64,000 bases of DNA from RPQJ01 sp046347155 (lineage in GTDB: Bacteria > Pseudomonadota > Gammaproteobacteria > Steroidobacterales > Steroidobacteraceae): assembly GCA_046347155.1 (NCBI GenBank), contig JAXMGT010000002.1, positions 310,001 to 374,000 on the forward strand. Reading direction: 5' to 3'. Below, one piece after another: positions 1 through 13,389 of this stretch; within the stretch, counting starts at the first letter, position 1; the number at the start of each line of letters is the position of its first letter. The notes beneath the pieces were generated by a model. That model did no database searches, was not told the DNA's origin, and saw only the letters and a program-made list of their open reading frames with translations. The position numbers and the translations under genes are program-made.

Positions 1-2
1 GC

Positions 3-287
3 CACCGGATCGCCTGGCCGAGTGGCGACTGGGGCTCGTTGCCCGCCGAAGGCGGCATCGAGGCCGCGTACAAGGCCGAACTCGAGGCGGCAGCCGATCC
101 GGTCGCGGCCCGGCGCGAGATCGCCGCCAGGCTCGAGCGGCTGCGCTCGCCGTTCCGCTCGGCCGAGCGCTTTTTCGTCGAGGAGATCGTGCAGCCGAGC
201 ACCACCCGGCGCTGGCTGTGCGAATTCGCCGGGCTCGCGGCCGCGGCGCCGCCGTCGTCCGGCGGCCGCTACCTGTACCGTCCCTGA
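3..287 (+). CDS. Acyl-CoA carboxylase carboxyltransferase (beta) subunit, C-terminal fragment
   Basis: Only the last 94 codons are in the window; the 5' part lies before base 1, and the frame opens at base 3. The visible residues (WGSLPAEGGIEAAYKAEL, then RLRSPFRSAERFFVEEI and a terminal LYRP) look like the end of propionyl-, methylcrotonyl- or geranyl-CoA carboxylase carboxyltransferase subunits. There the segment closes the second crotonase-like subdomain, which transfers CO2 from carboxybiotin to an acyl-CoA. The substrate cannot be told from this fragment. The downstream alkylsulfatase-like gene starts 46 bp later on the same strand, so the two could be co-transcribed. The family call is fairly sure and the substrate is unknown. 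Confidence 0.72.
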   Translation, partial: HRIAWPSGDWGSLPAEGGIEAAYKAELEAAADPVAARREIAARLERLRSPFRSAERFFVEEIVQPSTTRRWLCEFAGLAAAAPPSSGGRYLYRP

Positions 288-333
288 TCGAACACGACAT
301 GGGCGGGACCGTGCCCGCCCCGGGGGAAACGCC

Positions 334-2292
334 ATGCGATCCAGCATCCTCATCGCGTCACTCGGCCTGCTGCTCGCGGCCTGCGGCAACGAGCAGCCCG
401 CCCGGCCTTCGGGCGACGCGAGCGCCTCCACGGCCAGGGACAATGCGGCGGTGGCGAACGAGCTGCCGCTCGCCGACCCGCAGGACTTCGAGGACGCGCG
501 CCGCGGCTTCGTCGGCGTGGACGATCCGCTCGTGATCGCGGGGCCCGGCCCGAAGCCGGCGTGGGATCTCACGGCCTACGCGTTCGTAAAGGGCGACGCG
601 CCGGCGACCGTGAACCCGAGCCTCTGGCGACAGGCGAAGCTGAACGGCATCGCCGGGCTCTTCGAGGTCGTGCCGGGCGTCCACCAGGTGCGCGGATACG
701 ACCTCTCGAACATGACGCTGATCGACGGCAAGACGGGCTGGATCGTCGTCGACCCGCTCACGAGCCGCGAGACCGCGGCCGCCGCGCTCGCACTTGCGCG
801 ACGCCACCTCGGCGACAAGCCCGTCTCGGCGATCATCTACACGCACAGCCACGTCGATCACTTCGGCGGCATCGAGGGCGTGCTGCCCGCCGACCCGAAG
901 GCCGCCGCCGCGATCCCGATCGTCGCACCGAAGAACTTCACCGAGGAGGCGACCAGCGAGAACGTGATTGCCGGCGTGGGCATGGGTCGGCGTGCGACGT
1001 ACATGTACGGCGCCGCGCTGCCGCGGGCCGCGACCGGCCACGTGGACACCGGCCTCGGCAAGGCGCCGTCGTCGGGTACCGTCGGGATCCGCCAGCCGAC
1101 GCAGATCGTCGACCACACGCCGCAGCCGATGACGATCGACGGCGTGGACTTCGTGTTCCAGTACACGCCCGCCTCCGAGGCGCCGGCGGAACTGACGTTC
1201 TACCTGCCCGGCCTGAAGGCCTGGTGCGGTGCCGAGATCGTCTCGCACACGCTGCACAACCTCTATACGCTGCGTGGCGCGAAGGTCCGCGACGCCGTGA
1301 AGTGGAGCGGCTACATCGACGAGGCCTCGAGGCTCTTCCCGGAAATGGAGGTGGTGTTCGCGAGCCACCACTGGCCCATGTGGGGCAATGCGCGCGTGAT
1401 CGGCTACCTGCAGGCGCAGCGCGACCTGTACCTCTACATCCATGACCAGACGCTGAGACTCGCCAACATGGGTTACACGCCCGGCGAGATCGCCGAGCAG
1501 ATCCAGTTGCCCGAGTCGATCCGGAATTACTTCCCGAATCGTGGCTATTACGGCACCGTAAAGCACGACTCCCGGGCCGTGTACCAGATGTACTTCGGCT
1601 GGTACGACGGCAACCCCGCGAACCTCGATCCACTGCCGCCACCCGAGGCGGCCGCGAAGTACGTCAAGGCGATGGGCGGTGCCGGGAAGGTGCTCGAGCA
1701 GGGCCGCGCCGCTTACGAAGAAGGCGACTACCGCTGGGCCGCGACGCTGCTGAACCACCTGGTGTTCGCCGAGCCCGGCAACGGCGACGCCAAGGAGCTG
1801 CTTGCGAAGACCTACGACCAGCTCGGCTACCGCGCCGAGTCGGGCCCCTGGCGCGACGAATACCTGACCGGCGCCTACGAACTCCGGAACGGCCCGCAGG
1901 GCATGGCCACGGACCCGAGGTTCACGTCGGACCTGCTCAAGCAGACGCCCCCCGCGCTGTTCCTCGAATCGATGGCGGTGCGCCTCGACGGGCCGGCCGC
2001 GGCGGGCAAGCACGTGATCGTGAACTTCGTGTTCGACGACGTCGGGGAGACGCACGTCGTCGAATTGCAGAACGGGGTGCTGCACCATCGCGAGGCCCCG
2101 GCCGACCCGAACGCGGCCGGCACGATCCACGTGACCCGCGACTTCCTGGTCCGGCTCGGGCTCGGCGAAGCCGGTCTCAAGGACATGCTCACCTCGGACG
2201 AGTTCCGGGTCGAGGGCAGCAAGCTCGAGGTGATGGGCCTGCTGAAGATGGTGAAGACGCCGGACGGCCAGTTCCCGATCGTGACGCCCTAG
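334..2292 (+). CDS. SdsA1/BDS1-type alkylsulfatase-like metallo-beta-lactamase lipoprotein
   Basis: This 652-residue protein belongs to the alkyl/aryl-sulfatase branch of the metallo-beta-lactamase fold, which cleaves primary alkyl sulfates such as SDS with a two-zinc centre. The start is the ATG after GGGGGAAACGCC; the open frame runs further upstream, but that part is not protein-like. Residues 1-17 form a lipoprotein signal ending in the lipobox LAAC (Cys17), so the protein is probably membrane-anchored. The zinc motif THSHVDH is at 170-176, and an ASHHWPMWG segment supplies a further His. The middle helical region (about 420-500, SIRNYFPNRGYYGTVKHD) and the C-terminal SCP2-like domain (about 530-650) match the usual SdsA1 layout and length. 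Family members differ in whether they accept primary or secondary alkyl sulfates; the substrate is not determined here. Confidence 0.88.
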   Translation: MRSSILIASLGLLLAACGNEQPARPSGDASASTARDNAAVANELPLADPQDFEDARRGFVGVDDPLVIAGPGPKPAWDLTAYAFVKGDAPATVNPSLWRQAKLNGIAGLFEVVPGVHQVRGYDLSNMTLIDGKTGWIVVDPLTSRETAAAALALARRHLGDKPVSAIIYTHSHVDHFGGIEGVLPADPKAAAAIPIVAPKNFTEEATSENVIAGVGMGRRATYMYGAALPRAATGHVDTGLGKAPSSGTVGIRQPTQIVDHTPQPMTIDGVDFVFQYTPASEAPAELTFYLPGLKAWCGAEIVSHTLHNLYTLRGAKVRDAVKWSGYIDEASRLFPEMEVVFASHHWPMWGNARVIGYLQAQRDLYLYIHDQTLRLANMGYTPGEIAEQIQLPESIRNYFPNRGYYGTVKHDSRAVYQMYFGWYDGNPANLDPLPPPEAAAKYVKAMGGAGKVLEQGRAAYEEGDYRWAATLLNHLVFAEPGNGDAKELLAKTYDQLGYRAESGPWRDEYLTGAYELRNGPQGMATDPRFTSDLLKQTPPALFLESMAVRLDGPAAAGKHVIVNFVFDDVGETHVVELQNGVLHHREAPADPNAAGTIHVTRDFLVRLGLGEAGLKDMLTSDEFRVEGSKLEVMGLLKMVKTPDGQFPIVTP

Positions 2293-2388
2293 CCCGCGCG
2301 CGACGTTGCGGGTTCTGCGGTGGGCGGCGCCGCGAATGCGGCGCTATGCTCGGGGCGCGGTTCGAATCGCTGACGCGGAGTACGGACG

Positions 2389-3564
2389 ATGGCGGATCCA
2401 GGCAAGGGCAGGCCGAACGGTGCGGCGGGCGGGCGCGGCGGCGCGCGCGTCCGGGCGCGTGGTGGCGTCAGGCGCGCGAAGCGCGGCGACGTGTCGCCGA
2501 GCCTGACGCGCGCCGGCATCGAGACGCACGCGGTCGGGGAGGCCGTCTCGGCGGCGCTGGAATCGAAGGCCCAGGCCGTGCGCGACATCCTGCAGCGCAC
2601 GGCGCGCACGGAGCCGGCGACGCTCGTCGAGACGTTCGAGGCGCTGCTCGCCGGCGCGGCGCCGGACGACGTGCTCGCGCTTCGCGACGTGCTGAGCCGC
2701 CACGAGGAGGAGGTGCGCCACCAGCGCCACCACGCCGAGGACACGGAACTCGCCGACGACTGGCGCGAGGGCGGCTATCCGTATCGCAACCTGATGTCGC
2801 GCCGCACGTACGAGCGGCAGAAGTACGTCCTGCAGGTCGAGTTCCTGAAACTGCAGGCGTGGGTGAAGGAGACGGGCCAGCGCGTCGTGATCCTGTTCGA
2901 GGGCCGCGACGCGGCCGGCAAGGGCGGCACGATCAAGCGCTTCATGGAGCACCTGAACCCCCGCGGCGCGCGCGTCGTGGCGCTCGAGAAGCCGAGCGAC
3001 GTCGAGCGCGGGCAGTGGTATTTCCAGCGCTACGTCGAGCACCTGCCGACACGCGGCGAGATCGTGATGTTCGACCGCTCCTGGTACAACCGCGCGGGCG
3101 TCGAGAGCGTGATGGGGTTCTGCACCGACGAGGAATACCGCGAGTTCATGCGGCAGGCGCCCGAGTTCGAGCGCAACCTGGTGCGCAGCGGGATCATCCT
3201 GATCAAGTTCTGGTTCTCGGTGACGCGCAGGGAGCAGAAGCGGCGCTTCAAGGAGCGGAAGTCGCATCCGCTCAAGCAGTGGAAGCTGAGCCCGATCGAC
3301 ATGGCCTCGCTCGACAAGTGGGACGAGTACACGCGCGCGAAGGAGGCGATGTTCTTCTACACGGACACGGCCGATGCGCCGTGGACCGTGATCAAGTCGG
3401 ACTGCAAGAAGCGCGCGCGCCTGAACGCGATGCGCTACGTGCTGCACAAGATCCCGTACACGAGCAAGGACCTGGCCGCGATCGGCACGATCGACCCGCT
3501 GCTCGTCGGGCGCGCGAACGTCGTGTACGAGCAGGGCGAGCACGGCAGCGAGCCGGTGCTGTAA
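2389..3564 (+). CDS. ppk2: Polyphosphate kinase 2 (PPK2 family)
   Basis: The 391-residue protein is a PPK2-type kinase, which transfers phosphate between polyphosphate and nucleoside mono- or diphosphates. The P-loop EGRDAAGKGG is at 171-180 and the Walker B-like FDRSWYNR at 228-235. These are followed by family signatures such as GFCTDEEYREF, KFWFSVTRREQKRRF and the lid-like SPIDMASLDKWDEYT. The first roughly 115 residues are a basic, low-complexity extension plus helices (HEEEVRHQRHHAED) not needed for the core. The ATG at 2389 is the first sensible start. It stands alone, 96 bp after the alkylsulfatase, and has a hairpin downstream. Whether it prefers ADP or GDP, and which direction it runs, cannot be read from the sequence. 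Confidence 0.93.
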   Translation: MADPGKGRPNGAAGGRGGARVRARGGVRRAKRGDVSPSLTRAGIETHAVGEAVSAALESKAQAVRDILQRTARTEPATLVETFEALLAGAAPDDVLALRDVLSRHEEEVRHQRHHAEDTELADDWREGGYPYRNLMSRRTYERQKYVLQVEFLKLQAWVKETGQRVVILFEGRDAAGKGGTIKRFMEHLNPRGARVVALEKPSDVERGQWYFQRYVEHLPTRGEIVMFDRSWYNRAGVESVMGFCTDEEYREFMRQAPEFERNLVRSGIILIKFWFSVTRREQKRRFKERKSHPLKQWKLSPIDMASLDKWDEYTRAKEAMFFYTDTADAPWTVIKSDCKKRARLNAMRYVLHKIPYTSKDLAAIGTIDPLLVGRANVVYEQGEHGSEPVL

Positions 3565-3599
3565 AGACGCCGTCCTCCCGGTGACTGTCGACGTTTCCA

Positions 3600-3626
3600 G
3601 GGGTCCGGCCCGCCCGGGACGGACCC
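3600..3626 (+). terminator. Candidate terminator hairpin after ppk2
   Basis: GGGTCCG (3601-3607) and CGGACCC (3620-3626) form a 7-bp stem with a 12-nt loop, 36 bp past the ppk2 stop. A short CCCTTTT tract follows at about 3634, not directly at the stem, so this is a weak intrinsic-terminator call. Confidence 0.35.
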
Positions 3627-3698
3627 GATCTGGCCCTTTTCCGCCGTATTTCGGCGACTTCGGGCACAGGACCGCCCGCGGTGAAGAAATGCTTGGAC

Positions 3699-3711
3699 AA
3701 TAATGATTATT
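3699..3711 (+). promoter_or_regulatory. Fur-box-like inverted repeat upstream of sulfatase
   Basis: AATAAT-g-ATTATT is a perfect 6-1-6 inverted repeat in an otherwise very GC-rich region, 135 bp before the sulfatase ATG. It closely resembles the GATAATnATTATC core bound by the iron regulator Fur. No fur gene or other Fur target is visible in the window, so iron control is inferred from the motif alone. An ordinary AT-rich promoter element is the main alternative. Confidence 0.4.
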
Positions 3712-3845
3712 ACTCGCAATATCCCCTGGGCGCGGCGGCAGGGCCACGACTCGTCAGCGGGTCGACTCGGGCTGCAACCTGCCGATCACGGACGCATCGC
3801 GATTGATCGAATCGGTGTCACTTCGAAGCTACGGAGGACGATGCC

Positions 3846-5561
3846 ATGTATTCGCAACGCAAGTTCGTCACGGCGCTCGCGGTATCCGCACTGGCGGCCA
3901 CCGCATTGGTGCCGCGACCGGTGCTGGCGGCTCCGACGCAACCCAACATCCTTTTCATCATGGGAGACGACATCGGCATCATGAATGTCGGTGTGTACCA
4001 CCGCGGGCTCATGGTCGGGGAGACGCCCAACATCGACCGCATCGCCAGGGAAGGTGCGCAATTCATGACGTACTACGCCGAGCAGAGCTGCACGGCCGGT
4101 CGCACCGCATTCTTCACCGGCATGCACCCGTTGCGGGCCGGCATGGTCATGCCGCAGCTCCCCGGAGCCACCAGTTCCCTGCTGCCGGGGACCCCCGCGC
4201 TCGCCAAGTTCCTGCTCGACCTCGGCTACAACACCGGCGAGTTCGGGAAGAACCACCTGGGCGACAAGGCGGCGTCGCTCCCGACCGCGCACGGGTTCCA
4301 GGAATTCTGGGGCTATCTCTATCACCTCGATGCGATGCAGGGGGTGAGCTTTCCCGACATCAACAAGTCGCCGACCGAGCAGACCGTCGTTCCGCCCTGC
4401 CGGAACACGCCGGTTCGCGGCCTGAGCGAGGTCGCCGGTGCGGTGGACCCGATGACCGCGACTTGCATGACCCCGCCGCGACCGATCCTGTCATGCACGT
4501 CCCCGGACGGCACGGAAGCGAACCAGACCTGCAAGGACGAGGGGCCGCTGACGCTGAAGCGTTCGGAGACCGTGGACGAGGAGATCTCCGCCAAGGTCAT
4601 CGACTACCTCGGCCGGAACGACCCCCGGAAGACCGGCAAGCCGTTTTTCGTCTGGTACAACCCCGCGCGCATGCACATCACGACGATGTTCTCGCAGAAG
4701 TACATGGACATGCTGGGTGAGAAAGGCGGCAAGGACTGGGGCATCAATGAAGTCGGCATGAAGCAGCTCGACGACAACATCGGTTACGTGCTCAAGAAGC
4801 TGCAGGACATGGGCCAGCTCGACAACACGATCGTCGTGTTCACGACCGACAATGGCGCCGAAGCGATCACGTATCCGGACGGCGGCGTCACGCCGTTCCG
4901 CGGCGGCAAGCTCACGACCTGGGAAGGCGGCATGCGTGCCCCGGCGGTCGTCCGTTGGCCCGGGCACATCAAGCCGGGCGTCGTGATGGACCAGATCTTC
5001 TCGGCGCTCGACTGGCTGCCGACCTTCGTCGACATCGCCGGCGGCCCCAAAGGGGACGGGTTGAAGCGGCAGATCGAGGCCGGCCGCTACCCCGGGATCA
5101 TCAAGACGACGCTGGACGGCGTCGATCAGCGCGCCTATCTCGAGGGCAAGGGCGACTCGGCGCGCGACACGTTCTTCTACTACACGGGCCAGCATCCGTC
5201 CGCGGTCCGATACAAGAACTGGAAGTTCTACTACACGATGGCGCCCTCGTCCTCGACTGGCGGGCTGACGGGTGTCGTCACGTACCACTGGACGCAGGTC
5301 GACAACCTCAAGCGTGATCCCTTCGAACAGGCGGTGGCGGAGGACCAGAAGACCCTCCTGGGGTACGGCGGTGCACTCGCAGCACCGAGTTCGGCCTACA
5401 TCTACGACTGGAACCTGCTGCCCATCGGTCAGCTGCTGTGGCTGAAGGAGTTGGAGACCTACAGGACGTTTCCGGCACTGCAAACGCCCGCGAGCTACAA
5501 CCTGGACCAGGTCATCGAGGCCATGAGGGAAGCCAGGCACATCAGCCATGCGGGCGAGTAA
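3846..5561 (+). CDS. Periplasmic sulfatase (formylglycine-dependent, CTAGR active site)
   Basis: This 571-residue type I sulfatase hydrolyses sulfate esters using a formylglycine made from an active-site cysteine. A Sec signal peptide ends near residue 29 (VLA-AP). Metal-binding MGDDIG follows at 39-44, the modification motif CTAGRTAFFTG at 82-92, the conserved FGKNHLGD block around 137, and TTDNGAE with FRGGK in the C-terminal half. The modification site is CxAxR rather than the commoner CxPxR. The protein is longer than many bacterial arylsulfatases because of an insertion around 185-225 containing several cysteines (PPCRNTP, TCMTPP, LSCTSPDGT), possibly disulfide-bonded. The gene stands alone behind a 281-bp leader carrying a Fur-like site. 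Substrate unknown. Confidence 0.9.
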   Translation: MYSQRKFVTALAVSALAATALVPRPVLAAPTQPNILFIMGDDIGIMNVGVYHRGLMVGETPNIDRIAREGAQFMTYYAEQSCTAGRTAFFTGMHPLRAGMVMPQLPGATSSLLPGTPALAKFLLDLGYNTGEFGKNHLGDKAASLPTAHGFQEFWGYLYHLDAMQGVSFPDINKSPTEQTVVPPCRNTPVRGLSEVAGAVDPMTATCMTPPRPILSCTSPDGTEANQTCKDEGPLTLKRSETVDEEISAKVIDYLGRNDPRKTGKPFFVWYNPARMHITTMFSQKYMDMLGEKGGKDWGINEVGMKQLDDNIGYVLKKLQDMGQLDNTIVVFTTDNGAEAITYPDGGVTPFRGGKLTTWEGGMRAPAVVRWPGHIKPGVVMDQIFSALDWLPTFVDIAGGPKGDGLKRQIEAGRYPGIIKTTLDGVDQRAYLEGKGDSARDTFFYYTGQHPSAVRYKNWKFYYTMAPSSSTGGLTGVVTYHWTQVDNLKRDPFEQAVAEDQKTLLGYGGALAAPSSAYIYDWNLLPIGQLLWLKELETYRTFPALQTPASYNLDQVIEAMREARHISHAGE

Positions 5562-5598
5562 CTACGGACCTGGAGAGACCGGCCATTGACGTGCGCGG

Positions 5599-5624
5599 GA
5601 GGGTGGCCGGCACGAGCCACCCTC
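5599..5624 (+). terminator. Candidate terminator hairpin after sulfatase
   Basis: GAGGGTGGC (5599-5607) pairs perfectly with GCCACCCTC (5616-5624) across an 8-nt loop, 37 bp after the sulfatase stop. There is no T-tract, so termination is inferred from stem strength and position only. Confidence 0.4.
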
Positions 5625-5740
5625 GTTCCCCGCCCGGTCCTGGCTCGGGACGGTTCCATCGCCGGACCGTCCGCAGGTGCAGCACGCCGTCCGACGTGGC
5701 TGCTACCATCCGCCGTCACCCCGCCACGACGGACGACCCC

Positions 5741-7177
5741 ATGACCTCCCATCGCCTTGCCGCCTGTGCGATCGTCGCCTGCCTCCCGGTCGTCGCGCAG
5801 TCGACCGACCTGCGTCCGGACCAGGTCGCGTACCGCGAGCTCTTCCGCGAACTGGTCGAGACGAACACGACGTTGTCGGCGGGCAACTGCACGCTCGCGG
5901 CCGAGAAGATGGCGGCGCGGCTGCGCGCGGCCGGGATGCCCGAACGAGACATCCACCTGTTCGCCGTGCCCGACCACCCGAAGGAGGGCGGGCTCGTCGC
6001 GGTGCTGCCCGGCACGGACCCCTCGGCGAAGGCGATCCTGCTGCTCGCGCACATCGACGTCGTCGAGGCGAAGCGTGAGGACTGGACGCGCGACCCGTTC
6101 ACGCTCGTCGAGGAGGGCGGTTACTTCTTTGCGCGCGGCGTCGCGGACGACAAGGCGATGGCGTCGATCTGGGTCGACACGCTGGTTCGGTACCTGCAGG
6201 ACGGCCAGCGCCCGAAGCGCACGCTCAAGATGGCGCTCACCTGTGGCGAGGAAACGAGCGGCGCGTTCAACGGCGCCGAGTACCTCGCGAACAACCAGCG
6301 CGAGCTGATCGACGCGGAGTTCGCACTGAACGAAGGCGCGTGGGGCACGCTCGACGAGCAGGGCCGGCGCGTGATGATGACCGTGCAGGCCGGTGAGAAG
6401 GCGAGCCAGAACTACGCGCTCGAGGTGCGCAACTCGGGCGGCCACAGCTCGCGCCCGGTGAAGGACAACGCGATCTACCGGCTCTCGGCCGGGCTCGTCC
6501 GGCTGTCGGGCTACGAGTTCCCGATCCGGCTCAACGACGCGACGCGCGAGTACTTCACCCGGATGGCGGACCTCAAGGGCGGCGAGACCGGCGCCGCGCT
6601 GCGCGCGTTCGCGAAGAACCCGGCCGACGCCGCCGCGGCCGCGGTGGTCACGGCGGACCCGACCTGGAACGCGATGGTTCGCACGACCTGCGTCGCGACG
6701 ATGATGGACGCGGGCCACGCGACGAACGCGCTGCCGCAGCGGGCGCGCGCGAACGTGAACTGCCGGATCTACCCGGACCAGACGTTCGACGAGGTGCGCG
6801 CGACGATCGAGCGGGTGGTGGCGGACCCCGAGATCAAGGTGACGACGCTCGAGCGGCGAGGGCCGATGGCGAAGGCGCCGCCGCTGACGCCCGCGATCAT
6901 GGGGCCGATCGAGCAGGTGGCCGCGAAGGTCTACCCGGGGGTGCCGGTGCTGCCACTGTTCCAGGCCGGTGCGACGGACGGGCAGTTCATCGGCGCGGTC
7001 GGCATCCCTACTTACGGGATCGGCGCGCTGTTCTTCGAGCCTGACCTCGGCGGCGTGCACGGCCTGAACGAACGGATCCGCGTGGCGTCGCTGTACGACG
7101 GCCGCGACTATCTGTACGAACTCGTGAAGGTGTACGCGGGGTCTGTCCCGACGGGGTCTGTCCCCGCAGGGGACTGA
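5741..7177 (+). CDS. Exported M20-family metallopeptidase
   Basis: The protein is 478 residues when started at the ATG at 5741, where a signal peptide begins (ACAIVACLPVVAQS, cleavage near residue 20). The open frame extends 300 bp further upstream without protein character. The M20 two-metal layout is visible: LLLAHIDVV (His104, Asp106), GRGVADDKA-type VADDKAM (bridging Asp), CGEETSG (general base and metal Glu), the dimerisation-domain signature GGHSSRP, and a late GGVHGLNE supplying the last His. Family members are di- or aminopeptidases and amidohydrolases; the substrate is unknown. The final residues GSVPTGSVPAGD are encoded by the palindromic repeat array that runs over the stop codon, so this tail is probably a recent accretion. 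It converges on gltD. Confidence 0.88.
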   Translation: MTSHRLAACAIVACLPVVAQSTDLRPDQVAYRELFRELVETNTTLSAGNCTLAAEKMAARLRAAGMPERDIHLFAVPDHPKEGGLVAVLPGTDPSAKAILLLAHIDVVEAKREDWTRDPFTLVEEGGYFFARGVADDKAMASIWVDTLVRYLQDGQRPKRTLKMALTCGEETSGAFNGAEYLANNQRELIDAEFALNEGAWGTLDEQGRRVMMTVQAGEKASQNYALEVRNSGGHSSRPVKDNAIYRLSAGLVRLSGYEFPIRLNDATREYFTRMADLKGGETGAALRAFAKNPADAAAAAVVTADPTWNAMVRTTCVATMMDAGHATNALPQRARANVNCRIYPDQTFDEVRATIERVVADPEIKVTTLERRGPMAKAPPLTPAIMGPIEQVAAKVYPGVPVLPLFQAGATDGQFIGAVGIPTYGIGALFFEPDLGGVHGLNERIRVASLYDGRDYLYELVKVYAGSVPTGSVPAGD

Positions 7178-7241
7178 CCCCTTTTCGGTCCGACTCCAAA
7201 AGGGACAGTCCCCTACGGGGACAGTCCCTTGGGACAGTCCC
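7138..7241. repeat. Array of six GGGACnGTCCC-type palindromes
   Basis: Six near-palindromic 11-13-mers lie at 7138-7149, 7153-7165 (GGGGTCTGTCCCC), 7169-7181 (GGGGACTGACCCC), 7202-7213, 7217-7228 and 7231-7241 (GGGACAGTCCC). Units three and four form the arms of a larger, nearly perfect inverted repeat (7169-7213) with a 12-nt loop. The array fills the gap between convergent genes, encodes the C-terminal tail of the M20 peptidase and touches the gltD stop codon. A related array occurs at 18633-18672. It resembles REP/BIME elements and may also act as a bidirectional terminator; no transposase is in the window. Confidence 0.75.
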
Positions 7242-8725
7242 TATGGCAGGTCCGTCCGCCCCATCAGGTACCGGTCGCACTCGCGCGCGGCGCCGCGCCC
7301 TTCGTTGATCGCCCAGACGACGAGGCTCTGGCCGCGACGGCAGTCTCCGGCCGCGAACACGCCCTTCAGGCTCGTCGCGTAGCGGCCGTGCTCGGCCTTA
7401 ATGTTGCTGCGCGCGTCGGACTCGAGCCCGAGGTCCTTGATCAACATCTGCTCGGGACCGAGGAACCCCATCGCGATCAGCGCGAGCTGCGCCGGGTGCG
7501 TGCGTTCGGTGCCCGGCATCTCGGCCGGCACGAACTGGCCCTGCGCGTTGCGCTCCCAGCGCACCTGCACGGTCACGACGCCGGAGAGCCGGCCCTCAGC
7601 ATCGCCCTCGAGCCGCTTCACGGTCGTGAGGTACGTGCGCGGGTCCTCGCCGAACTTCGCGGCCGCTTCCTCCTGGCCGTAGTCGAGCTTGTAGACCTTC
7701 GGCCACTCCGGCCACGGGTTGTCGGCCGCGCGCTCGAGCGGCGGCCGCGCCATGATCTCGATCTGCGTGACGCTCCTGCAGCCCTGGCGCAGCGCCGTGC
7801 CCACGCAGTCGGTGCCGGTGTCGCCGCCGCCGATCACGACCACGTCCTTGCCGCGCGCGTGGATCGGGCTCGTGTCCGGCCCCGCGCCGAGCAGCGCCTT
7901 GGTGCTCGCGGTCAGGTACTCCATCGCGTAGTGCACGCCCGCGAGTTCGCGGCCCGGCACGGCGAGGTCGCGCGGCTTCGTCGCGCCGGTGCAGATCACG
8001 ACCGCGTCGAAGTCACGGAGCAGCAACTGCGGCTCGACGTTCTCGCCGACGTGCGCGTTGCAGACGAACTTGATGCCTTCCTGCTCCATCAGCGCGATCC
8101 GGCGTTCGACCACCTCGCGCTTGTCGAGCTTCATGTTCGGGATGCCGTACATCAGGAGCCCGCCCGGACGGTCCTCGCGCTCGAGCACGGTCACCGCGTG
8201 GCCCGCGCGGTTCAGCTGCGCGGCGGCCGAGAGCCCCGCGGGCCCCGAGCCGATCACCGCGACCGACTTGCCCGTGCGGGTCTTCGGCGGCTCGGGCAGC
8301 ACCCAGCCCTCGTCCCAGCCGCGGTCGATGATCTCGGCCTCGATGTTCTTGATCGTGACCGGCGGGTCGTTGATGCCGAGCACGCAGGAGCCCTCGCAGG
8401 GCGCCGGGCACACGCGCCCGGTGAACTCGGGGAAGTTGTTCGTCATGTGCAGCCGGTCGAGCGCTTCACGCCACAGGCCGCGGTAGACGAGGTCGTTCCA
8501 CTCGGGGATCACGTTGTTGATCGGGCAGCCGGTGGCCATCCCGCTCACGAGCTTGCCCGTGTGGCAGAACGGCACGCCGCAGTCCATGCAGCGGGCGCCC
8601 TGCTGGCGCAGGCGCTTCTCCTCGAGGTGGTGGTGGAACTCCTTCCAGTCGCCGATGCGCGCGAGCGGCGCGCGGTCGACGGGCAGTTCGCGCAGGTACT
8701 CGATGAATCCGGTGGGCTTGCCCAT
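7241..8725 (-). CDS. gltD: Glutamate synthase (NADPH) small subunit
   Basis: The 494-residue beta subunit passes electrons from NADPH through FAD and Fe-S centres to GltB for glutamate synthesis from glutamine and 2-oxoglutarate. The N-terminal cysteine clusters (CMDCGVPFCHTG, CPAPCEGSCVLGI) bind 4Fe-4S centres. The FAD-binding GSGPAGLSAA and the NADPH-binding GGGDTGTD follow, and the C-terminus has the FAAGDCRRGQSLVVWAI block. Length and order are normal. It lies 50 bp downstream of gltB on the same strand, forming the usual gltBD operon. Its TAG stop abuts the palindromic repeat array. Confidence 0.97.
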   Translation of the reverse strand: MGKPTGFIEYLRELPVDRAPLARIGDWKEFHHHLEEKRLRQQGARCMDCGVPFCHTGKLVSGMATGCPINNVIPEWNDLVYRGLWREALDRLHMTNNFPEFTGRVCPAPCEGSCVLGINDPPVTIKNIEAEIIDRGWDEGWVLPEPPKTRTGKSVAVIGSGPAGLSAAAQLNRAGHAVTVLEREDRPGGLLMYGIPNMKLDKREVVERRIALMEQEGIKFVCNAHVGENVEPQLLLRDFDAVVICTGATKPRDLAVPGRELAGVHYAMEYLTASTKALLGAGPDTSPIHARGKDVVVIGGGDTGTDCVGTALRQGCRSVTQIEIMARPPLERAADNPWPEWPKVYKLDYGQEEAAAKFGEDPRTYLTTVKRLEGDAEGRLSGVVTVQVRWERNAQGQFVPAEMPGTERTHPAQLALIAMGFLGPEQMLIKDLGLESDARSNIKAEHGRYATSLKGVFAAGDCRRGQSLVVWAINEGRGAARECDRYLMGRTDLP

Positions 8726-8775
8726 GTTCGCAGCGTTCCAGTGTCAGTCGGTCGTCGCTTGCGCGCCGGTCCCGG

Positions 8776-13389
<4,614 letters not shown>

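Noticed and set aside
7138..7241. Possible CRISPR array
   Set aside because: Units are 11-13 bp palindromes with 3-20 bp gaps, no regular spacers and no cas genes.
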